A DNA stretch of 64,000 bases from Kibdelosporangium philippinense. Lineage in GTDB: Bacteria; Actinomycetota; Actinomycetes; Mycobacteriales; Pseudonocardiaceae. Within the stretch, counting starts at the first letter, position 1, and each line of letters starts with the position of its first letter. The notes under the pieces are model-generated. The model was not told where the DNA came from. It saw nothing but the letters and a program-made list of their open reading frames with translations, and made no database searches. The stretch is from NCBI RefSeq assembly GCF_021390435.2, contig NZ_JAJVCN010000001.1:2232001-2296000 (forward strand), written 5' to 3'. Shown piece after piece: positions 9,181 through 17,300 of this stretch. Made by a program: the position numbers and the translations under genes.

Positions 9181-9468
9181 TCAGCCCTGCCCGTCGGCGC
9201 GCCGGTACAGCGCCACGATCGATTTCACCGCTTGAGCGGTCGCGTCGACGACCTCTGCCCCATGTTTCTGGCGTGCGGCGATCTCGTCGGTGAATCGGGC
9301 ATATGTCACCTGGTAGGCGCCGACCTCCTCGAGCCTGCCGGGACCGCCAAGTCCTTCGTGTGACGTCAAGATCGGAAGTTGCACGGCCATGATGTCTCGA
9401 AGAGCTGGAAGTGCCTGGTCACCCACCCTTTGCAGCTCGTCGAGCGCTACCCGGAAACCGTCATCCAT
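9181..9468 (-). CDS. small helical protein, ESX/EspC-like partner
   Basis: The 95-residue all-helical protein starts at ATG 9468, four bases after a strong GGGAGG site; a TTG start 24 bases upstream has no comparable site. Two long helices flank a loop (SHEGLGGPGRLEEVGAYQ), as in short ESX-1 EspC/DUF2580-like proteins that pair with a larger WXG or PPE-like protein. I see no clear YxxxD/E export signal (the nearest is YARFTDE). It is the first gene of the operon with the WXG-type and lipoprotein genes. Confidence 0.55.
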   Translation of the reverse strand: MDDGFRVALDELQRVGDQALPALRDIMAVQLPILTSHEGLGGPGRLEEVGAYQVTYARFTDEIAARQKHGAEVVDATAQAVKSIVALYRRADGQG

Positions 9469-9670
9469 TGGGCCTCCCCACCCAGAGTCCAACCACCGAT
9501 GATAGCCGGGCGACTACTGTGCGCAAGCGACATCGTCAAACCGCTGGACGCCCTGGCGGAGCGATGCGCCGGGAAAGTTTCCTGAACTGCTAGGACCCGT
9601 CTCCCTGGTCGGCTGGGATTCCGCGCCGCGACAATCTCGATCCTGAGGGTGATCACACGAAAGGGCCGAG

Positions 9671-10132
9671 ATGCGAGTTCTGTTGGTCGACAACCAATCA
9701 TCGACGCGCGCGAGCCTGGCCGGAGCGGGACTCGATGCAGAGTCGGCGGACATCGCAACGGCGGCACAGCAAGTGGCGGCCTTCCGCCCACAGGTACTGC
9801 TCCTAGGCGACCACCGAGCCCTCCGGTTCATCTCGGAACTGCGCGACCGGCACCCTGAAGTAAGGGTCATGGTGTTGTCGCAGACGCCACCTGCCGAGGT
9901 TCTGCTGACCTTCCGAGACGGCTATCACGACGAAGGCCTCGGGCGGCTCACGGCACGCGAGCAAGATGTGCTGCGTTGCCTGGCAAAGGCCTACGACAAC
10001 GACGAGATAGCAGACGAGCTCGGCATTGCGGTACGCACCGTGAACCGGCATCTGGAAGCGATCCGCGGCAAGCTCGGAACTCGCCGCCGATCCCATCTCG
10101 TCCGTCTGGCCCGCACCGCGCACGCCTGCTAG
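9671..10132 (+). CDS. LuxR-type regulator with degenerate receiver domain
   Basis: The C-terminal 65 residues are a clear LuxR/FixJ HTH (LGRLTAREQDVLRCLAKAYD, then NDEIADELGIAVRTVNRHLE). The N-terminal part looks like a shortened receiver: VLLVDNQ at the start and VRVMVLSQT at strand 4. The phosphoacceptor Asp is missing, since the usual VVLLD is VLLLG here. At 153 residues it is shorter than the normal 210-220. It probably acts without phosphorylation. Its stop overlaps that of the carbamoyltransferase gene on the other strand, so it borders cluster 1 and could be its regulator. Confidence 0.75.
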   Translation: MRVLLVDNQSSTRASLAGAGLDAESADIATAAQQVAAFRPQVLLLGDHRALRFISELRDRHPEVRVMVLSQTPPAEVLLTFRDGYHDEGLGRLTAREQDVLRCLAKAYDNDEIADELGIAVRTVNRHLEAIRGKLGTRRRSHLVRLARTAHAC

Positions 10133-11907
10133 CCGCGCAAAGGGATTGCCGAGTCCAGAATAGACAGCACGGTCGGAACCGCACTGTCCTTGGCATACAG
10201 CCGATCCCCGATGAACAAAACATCCAATGAGGACGAATCGAACGTCCGGTAGGCCTCGCTCGCCGACCGCGCAGTCGGCTGCCCCTTGACGTTCAGCGAG
10301 GTATTCATCAACACGCCAACCCCGGTCAGCCGCTCGAACTCATCAAGGATCCGCCAGAACCGAGGATGTTCGGCCGCATACACCTGCTGAACGCGCGCGG
10401 TGCCGTCGTCATGCACCACGGCAGGGATATCGGCGGCACGGTCCGGAAGCACCGGAACGGCCACTGTCATGTGCCGCATGTTCGTGCCAGCGGGAATGGA
10501 GAAGTACCTTGTCGCGCACTCGGATTTCACCGCGGGCGCCAATGGCCGGAAATCCTCCCGGAACTTCACGGCGGCATTGACTCGCTCACGCATCTCACGG
10601 CGCCGGGGGTCGGCGAGGATACTGCGATTGCCGAGCGCCCGAGGCCCGAACTCCAGCCGACCCTGCGCCCAGCCGACCACCAACCCTTCGCTGAGCAGGC
10701 GGGCGGCAACAGATTCAGCGTTGGCCACGGAGGCGCTGAAGTACGGCTGGTCGGTGGGAACCTGATCCGAATCCACATCGGGACCGAGGAAGGTCAGCGC
10801 CGGGTATCCGGCCGACGCCCGCAGCAAATCGGCGCCGGACAAAGCTGCCCCGACCGCAGTGCCCTCATCGCCTGCGGCGGGTTGGACATAAACGGCATCA
10901 ACGACTCCGGAAGCAGCCAATTTCCCGATCGCCACGCAGTTGAGCGCGACCCCGCCAGCGAAGGCGACCCGCCGAACCCCAGTGCGAAAAACCCAATGGT
11001 CGACCAGATGAGTGATTGCCTGCTCCAACCTGCGCTGCGCGGCCGTGACCAAGTCGATGTGGGTCTGGGTCACGTCCCCATCGCGTCCCGGGCACCCCTG
11101 GGACGCAAGCCATTGCCTCGAGCCAGCAAAAGTCTCCTTGCTCACGCTGTCCCGATTCAGTTGCAGCACAGGCACTTCGAACCGGCCTTCAGCACGCAGC
11201 ACGACCGCCTGCTCCATCGCGGAGGCGAAGCGCGACGGGTCCCCGGACGCAGCCAGAGCCATCACCTTGTACTCGTCGCTGTTCGGCCAGAAACCCAGGT
11301 GCAGGGTGAGCATGGCGTAGAACAACCCGAGGCTGCTACGGAAATCCAGCGCCGCGAGCCGGGTCAGCGTGCCTGATCGCCACAGATGCACGCTCACCGA
11401 ATGCAATTCGCCCATTCCATCGAGCACCACCACCAATGCCTCGTCGAACCCACTTGGCACTGCGGCGGTCAAAGCGTGCGTGTGGTGATGGTCGACCGCA
11501 CGCACAGCAAGGCCACTCAGTTCCGGAAAATGCTGGTGCAGCAAGGAAGTTTGCCGCTCTGGCGCGTAAACGGTGTCGTACCGGTGACGGCTCACCGGGT
11601 CCCCGAGCGAGAAAATCCGCGCCGGCCCATAATCGAAATTGTGCCGCACCTCGTCGATGTCCGAGACAGAAAGACCGGCGATACGTAGACACGAACGAAT
11701 CGCATCCACAGGAAACCGATGGTCCGATTTGTCGCCGGAATACCGTTCCTGTTGGACAGCGGCGACCAGGTGGTCGTCCACGATCAAAGCGGCTGCCGAA
11801 TCCAGTCCCTGGAACAGCCTGTTCTCCGCGGCGGTCAGTCCGGGGAAAGCGGCCTGTTTGAACTCGCCGGAGCCATCCAGCCCGCTGTAGCCGAGTATCA
11901 CTGTCAT
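10129..11907 (-). CDS. NodU/TobZ-family carbamoyltransferase
   Basis: The family uses carbamoyl phosphate and ATP to make carbamoyl-adenylate and moves the carbamoyl group to a hydroxyl, usually of a sugar or polyketide. The 592-residue protein has the Kae1-like N-terminal domain with the His-rich metal site (VDHHHTHAL), the VAFAGGVALNCVAIGKL motif and AAGDEGTAVGAAL. The C-terminal YrdC-like part has EFGPRALGNRSILADPR and LMNTSLNVKGQP. Start ATG 11907 overlaps the acpS stop as ATGA and has GAAGGGG eight bases upstream. As the last gene of the operon it probably performs a late tailoring step of cluster 1. Confidence 0.92.
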   Translation of the reverse strand: MTVILGYSGLDGSGEFKQAAFPGLTAAENRLFQGLDSAAALIVDDHLVAAVQQERYSGDKSDHRFPVDAIRSCLRIAGLSVSDIDEVRHNFDYGPARIFSLGDPVSRHRYDTVYAPERQTSLLHQHFPELSGLAVRAVDHHHTHALTAAVPSGFDEALVVVLDGMGELHSVSVHLWRSGTLTRLAALDFRSSLGLFYAMLTLHLGFWPNSDEYKVMALAASGDPSRFASAMEQAVVLRAEGRFEVPVLQLNRDSVSKETFAGSRQWLASQGCPGRDGDVTQTHIDLVTAAQRRLEQAITHLVDHWVFRTGVRRVAFAGGVALNCVAIGKLAASGVVDAVYVQPAAGDEGTAVGAALSGADLLRASAGYPALTFLGPDVDSDQVPTDQPYFSASVANAESVAARLLSEGLVVGWAQGRLEFGPRALGNRSILADPRRREMRERVNAAVKFREDFRPLAPAVKSECATRYFSIPAGTNMRHMTVAVPVLPDRAADIPAVVHDDGTARVQQVYAAEHPRFWRILDEFERLTGVGVLMNTSLNVKGQPTARSASEAYRTFDSSSLDVLFIGDRLYAKDSAVPTVLSILDSAIPLRG

Positions 11908-12482
11908 CCGTTGTGCCCCTTCACTGTCCAAGCCGCGGTGGTAGCGGCGGAAACACTTGCGCGGGCGGCGCCAACCGCATCAAGCAGCGCTTCACGGTCG
12001 TCAACCAGATATGCCCGCAGCAGCAACGCGGAAGCTTCCACGCTGCAACGCGCCGCCCACAACCGCGGATCATCGACAGCGGTGACGGCGTCCAAAGGGG
12101 ACAATGACGTGGATACCGCGACGGCCACGACGTCGTTGTCCTTGTGCGAGATCGATACCGTCACCGACGCGATTCCCAAACGCTGAGCGACGGCACTGGC
12201 TTCCCCGGTGAGCCGAGCCACCGGCGCGCCAGCTGAATCCGTTTCCAGTTCTATCTCCCTGGGTGCGACCCCAGCGAAAATGCCGGTTCCCAGCACCTTG
12301 AGTACCGCTTCTTTGGCAGCGAACCGACCAGTCAGGAATTCGGCGGCCCGCGTGGCCTGATAGCCGTCAGCGCGCTGCAATTCGCCTGGGGTGTATACGT
12401 ATCGACGGAACCACGCGCGCTGCAGCAGCCGGTCCAATTCGCCGACACGAGCGAGATCGATGCCGATTCGCATATGGCTCAT
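11904..12482 (-). CDS. acpS: 4'-phosphopantetheinyl transferase (AcpS type) with C-terminal extension
   Basis: AcpS attaches the phosphopantetheine arm of CoA to the serine of acyl carrier proteins. The first 125 residues are canonical: GIDLARVGELDRLL with the metal-binding Asp, the FTGRFAAKEAVLKVLG-like segment (here FLTGRFAAKEAVLKVLGTG) and VSISHKDNDVVAVAV. The usual length is 120-130; here there are 192 residues. The extra 65 or so are helical and Ala-rich (WAARCSVEASALLLRAYLVD) and match nothing I know. It probably serves the acyl carrier protein at 17040. It lies between GNAT 1 and the carbamoyltransferase with ATGA overlaps on both sides. Confidence 0.85.
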   Translation of the reverse strand: MSHMRIGIDLARVGELDRLLQRAWFRRYVYTPGELQRADGYQATRAAEFLTGRFAAKEAVLKVLGTGIFAGVAPREIELETDSAGAPVARLTGEASAVAQRLGIASVTVSISHKDNDVVAVAVSTSLSPLDAVTAVDDPRLWAARCSVEASALLLRAYLVDDREALLDAVGAARASVSAATTAAWTVKGHNG

Positions 12483-13042
12483 GCCTTTCCGGCCACACGC
12501 CGCCGAACCCGGGCACCACGCTCGGCAGTCTCAGCGAGAATGGCGTGGTGCTCGGCCCGTGTCTCGACCCACCAGTAGCAAGTGCGCTGGACGCCAACGG
12601 TGAAACAATGGTCCGGCGTGATCGCGTGAGCCCTAGATCGGTAGTACTCCTCGGTCCGCATCATCGTGTTGCCGGACAGCACCTCGTGCACGACGACGCG
12701 CAGGTTGAGCGAGTCGTAGATGTGGTCGTACATGGCAATGTGTGCGAGCAGCCCGAGCCTGCTCCGATGCCTGGGATCGACCATGACCGTCAGATCACAG
12801 CGCTGGCTGATCCAATCCAGTTTGGACAAACGAGCGAAGCCAACCAGATCACCGCCCCCGGTACCGATCCGGAAGAACAACCGGTCGGACGCCAGCCACT
12901 CCCTGACCCGCGCGCGCAGCTCGTCCGGTGCAGCGAGCACGCCCTCGTGGTTGATGTTGCTCTGCACCCGTTCGTCGAGGTAGATGGCGACCCATTCCTC
13001 GATGTCCGAGTCACGCATCGGCCGGATCTTCAGTCGCTTCAT
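12479..13042 (-). CDS. GNAT-family acetyltransferase 1
   Basis: This 187-residue protein has the GNAT layout: RPMRDSDIEEWVAIYLDERV at the start, then VGFARLSKLDWISQRCDLTV (strands 3 and 4) and MVDPRHRSRLGLLAHIAMYD, where the RHRSRLG loop is in the position that binds CoA pyrophosphate. It is the most typical of the four neighbouring GNAT-like proteins. The family transfers acyl groups from acyl-CoA (sometimes acyl-ACP) to amines. A single acyl transfer on the cluster 1 product, or self-resistance by N-acetylation, are both possible. It overlaps acpS and GNAT 2 by 4 bases each. Confidence 0.75.
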   Translation of the reverse strand: MKRLKIRPMRDSDIEEWVAIYLDERVQSNINHEGVLAAPDELRARVREWLASDRLFFRIGTGGGDLVGFARLSKLDWISQRCDLTVMVDPRHRSRLGLLAHIAMYDHIYDSLNLRVVVHEVLSGNTMMRTEEYYRSRAHAITPDHCFTVGVQRTCYWWVETRAEHHAILAETAERGARVRRRVAGKA

Positions 13043-13494
13043 CCCGTCACCCCTATCCAGACGCGTTGGTCGTGATAGGCGCCGTCCTGGAACCGCGCTC
13101 CGCGCAAGACGCCAAGCAATCGCAGCCCAGCGTGTTCGAAGTGGACGGCCCGATCGTCGCGATTCGGCTCGTACCGCACGACTGTGCGCAGCCCCAAGTG
13201 GGTCGCGGACAGCTTCAGTGCTGTAGCGATCACGTCCGCGTAGCCGGTCGCGTCTGGCAATGCGACATCGATCGCGGCTTGGTAGACGTTGAGCGGAGTG
13301 ATCCCGACCAACCCAGCCCGGCCGGGCACGGCGAACAGCCGCGTCTTGGCGCGCGCGAACCGAGCCGAGATCATCGGGATCGGTTCGACCAAGAGATCGC
13401 GCCCGAGAAAGGCCATCCCAGCATCGGCCAACTCGGCAAGCCGCGTCGCGATTTCGCTAGTGGAGCAGGGAATCAACCGTGGCTCACTCGACAT
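13039..13494 (-). CDS. GNAT-like protein 2
   Basis: The 151-residue protein ends like a GNAT enzyme: FEHAGLRLLGVLRGARFQDG followed by AYHDQRVWIGV, the usual glycine turn plus the 'YHD' strand. The middle (KLSATHLGLRTVVRYEPNRD) fits the helix/strand that precedes it. The N-terminal half is less conserved, and the pyrophosphate loop is not obvious. I chose ATG 13494, which overlaps the preceding gene by 11 bases. It forms part of a run of four GNAT-like genes of 140-190 residues each and may work as a heteromeric or partly inactive partner. Confidence 0.6.
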   Translation of the reverse strand: MSSEPRLIPCSTSEIATRLAELADAGMAFLGRDLLVEPIPMISARFARAKTRLFAVPGRAGLVGITPLNVYQAAIDVALPDATGYADVIATALKLSATHLGLRTVVRYEPNRDDRAVHFEHAGLRLLGVLRGARFQDGAYHDQRVWIGVTG

Positions 13495-13909
13495 CGAAGC
13501 ACCGTCCCCAGATCGTTCCCGCACGTACAGCGCCGTCGAGCCACAGGTGTTGAGGAATCGTCACCTCGGCTTCGAATCCGTGCCGGACAACGACTTCAGC
13601 CTCGGCACTGAGGAGCCCGAATACCCGATGCAGCCGAAGCCGGTCTCGGGCGACGGCCACAGCCGCGCCGAGCACACCAGCCGGATCGGTGAGGGTAGCG
13701 ACGCTCAGCCGGGCACTGCGGCACACGTGATCGATCTCGTCAAAGACCGCGATGCCAACTCCCGGTGCGACCAAGATCCTGCCCGCGTCAGGCAGCGGCG
13801 GCGCGAACGGGTTTGCCCCTGGCGAGTCGACACTCACCAGCAACGGCCCTCGCCACACCCGGGCGCACAGATCCGCGTATTCGTCGCGATAACCGACCAG
13901 CTCAAGCAT
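13484..13909 (-). CDS. GNAT-like protein 3
   Basis: A 141-residue protein, weakly GNAT-like. It has a central strand pair (GRILVAPGVGIAVFDEIDHV then ARLSVATLTDPAGVLGAAVA), a helix (ARDRLRLHRVFGLLSAEAEV) and a typical end, VVRHGFEAEVTIPQHLWLDG, matching the 'GF..EG.l....w..G' part of GNAT enzymes. The acetyl-CoA loop is poorly preserved. It overlaps its neighbours by 8 and 11 bases. Function unknown; probably arose by duplication within the array. Confidence 0.5.
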   Translation of the reverse strand: MLELVGYRDEYADLCARVWRGPLLVSVDSPGANPFAPPLPDAGRILVAPGVGIAVFDEIDHVCRSARLSVATLTDPAGVLGAAVAVARDRLRLHRVFGLLSAEAEVVVRHGFEAEVTIPQHLWLDGAVRAGTIWGRCFDVE

Positions 13910-14378
13910 CGGTCTCCTCGAAAAGCTTGCTGTAGTAACGGATCCCGTGGTGACCGCCCGCGACCGTCAGCGCCCCAGGAAGTGTGCCTTCCAGCTGAAG
14001 GCCGATTGCCTCAGCCAACTCGATCCCGCGTTGATCGACTTCACACACCTCGTGGGAGATCCGATGCACTGGCCGGAAGGTGATGAGCGCCCGTAGCGCC
14101 TCCTGAACCGCCGTGACCGCGTCCTCCAGCGGGCAGTCGCGGCTAAACCGAGCCTGCAGGCCGTAGTGCGTTCGATAGCCATCGTCCGGCAACGGCAACA
14201 CGATCAGCCCGGCAGGTATCCCGTCCCTGCGGCACAACAAAGCCTGCGGGTCGATGAGGTCCTGAAGTTCTCTGTCGGACAACAGGTCCGGTATGAGGGT
14301 ACAGAAGTAGAAATCCGGCTCGGTGAACAGCGGATAGCAGGGCGACGGGTCGTGGCCCACGGTTTCGAGGGTGATCAC
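13902..14378 (-). CDS. GNAT-like protein 4
   Basis: The 158-residue protein shows GNAT features: ALLCRRDGIPAGLIVLPLPD (strands 2 and 3), the helix DAVTAVQEALRALITFRPVH, and a C-terminal HRISHEVCEVDQRGIELAEA stretch where family members have 'RI...V...N.....' followed by GLQLEGTLPGALTVAGGHHG. The first 40 residues (YPLFTEPDFYFCTLIPDLLS) are unusual. It overlaps the MATE exporter gene by ATGA. Its place next to an exporter would fit either product acylation or a self-protection step. Confidence 0.6.
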   Translation of the reverse strand: MITLETVGHDPSPCYPLFTEPDFYFCTLIPDLLSDRELQDLIDPQALLCRRDGIPAGLIVLPLPDDGYRTHYGLQARFSRDCPLEDAVTAVQEALRALITFRPVHRISHEVCEVDQRGIELAEAIGLQLEGTLPGALTVAGGHHGIRYYSKLFEETDA

Positions 14379-15673
14379 GTGGTACTCCTTCGCGTCACCA
14401 ACCGGACGTAAAGCAGGACACCAGCGCAGTCGGGAATGTAAGCAATCGCCGTGAGCAGGATCAGTGTTTCCGCGTGCAATGGTTGGCCAAGCGCGGCGGC
14501 CACCACAAACAGGGCGCCGAAAAAGACCACATTGATCACGAGAGCACCCGCCGCATGCCCGGTCTGCTCCAAATAGGTCAGTGCCGCCAGAGCCAACCCG
14601 AACAACAGATACGACGGCCCGATGACAGCGAGATAGTCCGTAGTAGCCGCGCGCACGGCGGTGTCTGAGCTCAGGGCGTGCACAAGCGGAATCCTCAGCA
14701 CCGCAACGCTCAAAGCGATGATCACGTAGGCGGGCAGGGCGATACGAACCAGGATCCTCAGACCTTCAAACTTGGCGCCTGACAAGGCGGTGGTAATCGC
14801 CGTCGCGGACCCGATCGCGATCGCGGGCACGACGAGGAACGCCTGGATCGCCTGCAACAGACCGAACCCCGCCACCTCAATCGGACCGGACCCACGCAGC
14901 AACCACAGCGAACCGAGAGAGCTCGCCGACAACACCAGAAACGAGGCCACAATAGGAAGCGCGACCGTGCGCAGCGGTTCCAGTACCGGCCGCCAGCTCC
15001 ACCATGGAGCGAAACGAATGCCAGTACGCCGGACCATCAGCCACCCAACGACCCCAACCGGCACCGAACCGACCACGAAACCGATCGGCACACTCAACAC
15101 CCCAGCACCCCACACCGCCTGAACACCGAAGATCGCACCGGCGATCAACACTGTCTGCGCGACTGCGATCCCAGCCGAATCCCGTGCCCGACCGAACCCA
15201 CGCAAAACCGCACTAGCAAGAGCAGGAATGAGAGCAACGGCATTACCCAGTAGCATCGCGGACAAGAACGAACGGAGGTCGGCGGCGCTAGCGGCAGGCA
15301 CGTTCAGAATCTCCTGCAGGAGGCCGCTCGCGCCAAAGACAATGACCGAAACCAGCACGAAGAACCCGCAACCGATAGCGGCTAATGCAGTCAAAGTCCC
15401 ACTGACCGTCGCCAACTGGTCCTGCCGAAGTGCGGCCGATGCGGACACCTGGGCCGCGACTGTCAGCCCCTCACTGACGGCCAGACTCAGGAAGCCGAAG
15501 GGAATATAGATGGACTGCAGGTAAAGGGCGTGTCCGCCAAGATGACCGAGGAATGCAGGCGCCACGAGTTGCAGCGCCGCACCTGTGGCAGTCATCCCGA
15601 CGACCAGACTCACCGCCATCGAGGCAGTACGGCGGACCATGGATGGCCGGTCGACGGTGACGATGGCGCTCAT
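14375..15673 (-). CDS. MATE-family multidrug/product exporter
   Basis: The 432-residue polytopic membrane protein has about 12 hydrophobic helices and the MATE plan of two homologous six-helix halves: MAVSLVVGMTATGAALQLVA, the AVSEGLTVAAQVSASAALRQ loop after helix 2, and AALTYLEQTGHAAGALVINV in the second half. MATE proteins export drugs or natural products using a Na+ or H+ gradient, so this is the likely efflux pump of cluster 1. I chose ATG 15673, which has GAGGG six bases upstream; a GTG at 15757 in the same frame lacks a ribosome site and would overlap the micro-ORF. Confidence 0.85.
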   Translation of the reverse strand: MSAIVTVDRPSMVRRTASMAVSLVVGMTATGAALQLVAPAFLGHLGGHALYLQSIYIPFGFLSLAVSEGLTVAAQVSASAALRQDQLATVSGTLTALAAIGCGFFVLVSVIVFGASGLLQEILNVPAASAADLRSFLSAMLLGNAVALIPALASAVLRGFGRARDSAGIAVAQTVLIAGAIFGVQAVWGAGVLSVPIGFVVGSVPVGVVGWLMVRRTGIRFAPWWSWRPVLEPLRTVALPIVASFLVLSASSLGSLWLLRGSGPIEVAGFGLLQAIQAFLVVPAIAIGSATAITTALSGAKFEGLRILVRIALPAYVIIALSVAVLRIPLVHALSSDTAVRAATTDYLAVIGPSYLLFGLALAALTYLEQTGHAAGALVINVVFFGALFVVAAALGQPLHAETLILLTAIAYIPDCAGVLLYVRLVTRRSTT

Positions 15674-15744
15674 GCCGGACCCTCGCTGAGGTCTCGATCC
15701 CCGAGCGGACCGGTTGCCATCGAGGCGGTAACAGTGCCATTCAT
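15670..15744 (-). CDS. 24-residue micro-ORF between operon genes
   Basis: From ATG 15744 a 24-codon frame runs to a TGA at 15670. It has GGAGG six bases upstream, inside the end of the preceding gene. Its start overlaps that gene's stop (ATGA) and its own stop overlaps the MATE start (ATGA), exactly like the other junctions of this operon. The peptide begins MNGTVTASMATGPLG and ends DRDLSEGPA. It could be a precursor peptide, a small partner protein, or just a coupling frame that keeps ribosomes on the message. No family is recognised. Confidence 0.4.
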   Translation of the reverse strand: MNGTVTASMATGPLGDRDLSEGPA

Positions 15745-16280
15745 GCTGAACCTCCACTGAGATACAGCACTCCGACCATTTCCGCGGCCATCAACGTCCC
15801 GCCGGGACCGTCGAGCAGGAAGCTAGCCCCGCCCAACAGCCGCAGCAGCGCCCGGCCACCATGGACCAGCCTGCGAAAGATCATGGCGCGCACGCCACTG
15901 CTCAGCTCACCGCTCTCCAGCAAGCCACGCACCTGATCAACCAGCATGCCCGCGTCCGCGATCCCGGCCTGAACCAATTGACGGCTCAACAGCGGCCTGC
16001 CGTCGGAACTGCGGCGGCCGAGATCGTCGATGGCCTGTGCCAGCACGTCATCAAGCAAATCGACGTGCGCGGCCAGCAAACTCCTACAGAATACTTCGGA
16101 CACCACCGGTTCGGCAGCACCGAACCGAACGCACGACACCCCAACGCTTTCGGTAACCGGCTGGTCCACAGGCGATCCGCCAGCCAGCAGATCCTGTGTG
16201 GCATAAGCATACCCGCCGGGACCGACAACAACCCCGCCAGCGGCCTGGTGCGCGCGATCGAGCAACACGGCGTAACTCAC
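15741..16280 (-). CDS. unknown protein, possibly degenerate acyl-CoA dehydrogenase C-domain
   Basis: The 179-residue protein is not confidently recognised. Its last 40 residues (ALLRLLGGASFLLDGPGGTL, then MAAEMVGVLYL) recall the C-terminal helix bundle of acyl-CoA dehydrogenases. The N-terminal half (RAHQAAGGVVVGPGGYAYAT and SVGVSCVRFGAAEPVVSEVF) may also resemble a thiolase-like fragment. It starts at ATG 16280, overlapping the upstream KS-like gene by ATGA, so the two proteins are probably made together and may form a complex. No active-site residues can be assigned. Confidence 0.3.
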   Translation of the reverse strand: MSYAVLLDRAHQAAGGVVVGPGGYAYATQDLLAGGSPVDQPVTESVGVSCVRFGAAEPVVSEVFCRSLLAAHVDLLDDVLAQAIDDLGRRSSDGRPLLSRQLVQAGIADAGMLVDQVRGLLESGELSSGVRAMIFRRLVHGGRALLRLLGGASFLLDGPGGTLMAAEMVGVLYLSGGSA

Positions 16281-17035
16281 CGCAGATCCACCCGCACAGC
16301 ATGGGCATCGCCGGTCCGGGGATCCACATCACACAGCAGGACATGGCGGTACTCACCTTGCCAGCGCTGATAATTCTCAGCCAAAGCAAGCCACACACTC
16401 GTGCAATAGGTCCCCGGCCCACAGCGATGCAAATCAAACCCGCGATCCGTGCATACCCAAGGCCCGGCGACCACGAGCGTGTCCGAGCACTGGTCGATCA
16501 TGGCCGTGAGTTCTGCAGGCGTACCCGACCAAGGCCGCTGGAAATCCCCGTCGGCACGTTCAAAGACCAAAGCCACAGCCGTATCGGACAGCGGAGTATC
16601 GTGCACGAGAGGATCCCGATAAGGCAGCGTGGTCTGCTCCAACACCAAGATCAGCGCCTGATCACACTGGTACGCATCGGCCATACGCAAAGCTGTATAA
16701 GGCGCCTGCAAACCCTGCTCGGACAGCGCCATACTGCACGCCTGATCCCCAAACAGGTGATTCACATATGTAGCAACGGTCTTCAACGGATGAAGGTCCG
16801 GAATGGCGTACGCGAGCAGAATCAGATCTGGCTCATCAATGCCAAGATCCGCCACCACAGCCGAAGCCAGCTCGGGATAGCCGATACTTCGTCCCGAGGC
16901 CAACTGCGCCAAGTCCAGGGTGTGCCCGAATTGACCGAGCAGATCCGCGTAGTACTCGATCAGCTCGGCGTCGAACGGTGACGGATTGCGCCCAGTGGCC
17001 CGCAATCCGTTCGCCCGCGCCAAAGCAAGCGCCAT
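16277..17035 (-). CDS. thiolase-fold/KAS III-like protein, short form
   Basis: The 252-residue protein has features of a ketosynthase-III/thiolase fold: DEPDLILLAYAIPDLHPLKT, then a Cys in a KAS-like setting (GDQACSMALSEQGLQAPYTA) followed by YQCDQALILVLEQTTLPY, and DTAVALVFERADG. A normal KAS III has about 330 residues; the C-terminal half with catalytic His and Asn is missing or unrecognisable. It could be a non-catalytic partner of the KAS III-like enzyme at 19903. It lies five bases after the ACP gene, on the same strand, within cluster 1. Confidence 0.4.
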   Translation of the reverse strand: MALALARANGLRATGRNPSPFDAELIEYYADLLGQFGHTLDLAQLASGRSIGYPELASAVVADLGIDEPDLILLAYAIPDLHPLKTVATYVNHLFGDQACSMALSEQGLQAPYTALRMADAYQCDQALILVLEQTTLPYRDPLVHDTPLSDTAVALVFERADGDFQRPWSGTPAELTAMIDQCSDTLVVAGPWVCTDRGFDLHRCGPGTYCTSVWLALAENYQRWQGEYRHVLLCDVDPRTGDAHAVRVDLR

Positions 17036-17039
17036 CGAC

Positions 17040-17291
17040 CTAGTTCCCGGAAAGCCGTCGGACGTACTCAGCCAACGATTCCACGGTCGTGAAGTCCTCT
17101 GCGCGCAGCTCGTCCGGATCCACCTCGATGTCGAGCGCGTCCTCGAGGGCCATCAGGAGTTCGAGGACCGAGGTGGAGTCCAGGTGCAGGTCCTCGAACA
17201 GCCGGGTGGTCTGGTCGAGCTCAGGCAGGTCGCGGTTCAGCACTTCGGTGAGCGCGGCCCTGATCGCCTCGACGGTATGGGTGGTGGTCAT
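17040..17291 (-). CDS. acyl carrier protein
   Basis: The 83-residue acidic protein has the phosphopantetheine site FEDLHLDSTSVLELLMALED with Ser39 and the four-helix ACP pattern (TTRLFEDLHLDS, then DIEVDPDEL). Directly upstream lie a PLP decarboxylase and an ATP-grasp ligase. The same trio, BtrI (ACP), BtrK (decarboxylase) and BtrJ (ligase), makes gamma-aminobutyryl-ACP from glutamate for butirosin. By analogy this ACP would carry an amino acid that is decarboxylated while bound. Glutamate as the substrate is inferred, not shown. Confidence 0.9.
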   Translation of the reverse strand: MTTTHTVEAIRAALTEVLNRDLPELDQTTRLFEDLHLDSTSVLELLMALEDALDIEVDPDELRAEDFTTVESLAEYVRRLSGN

Positions 17292-17300
17292 CGGATCTCC

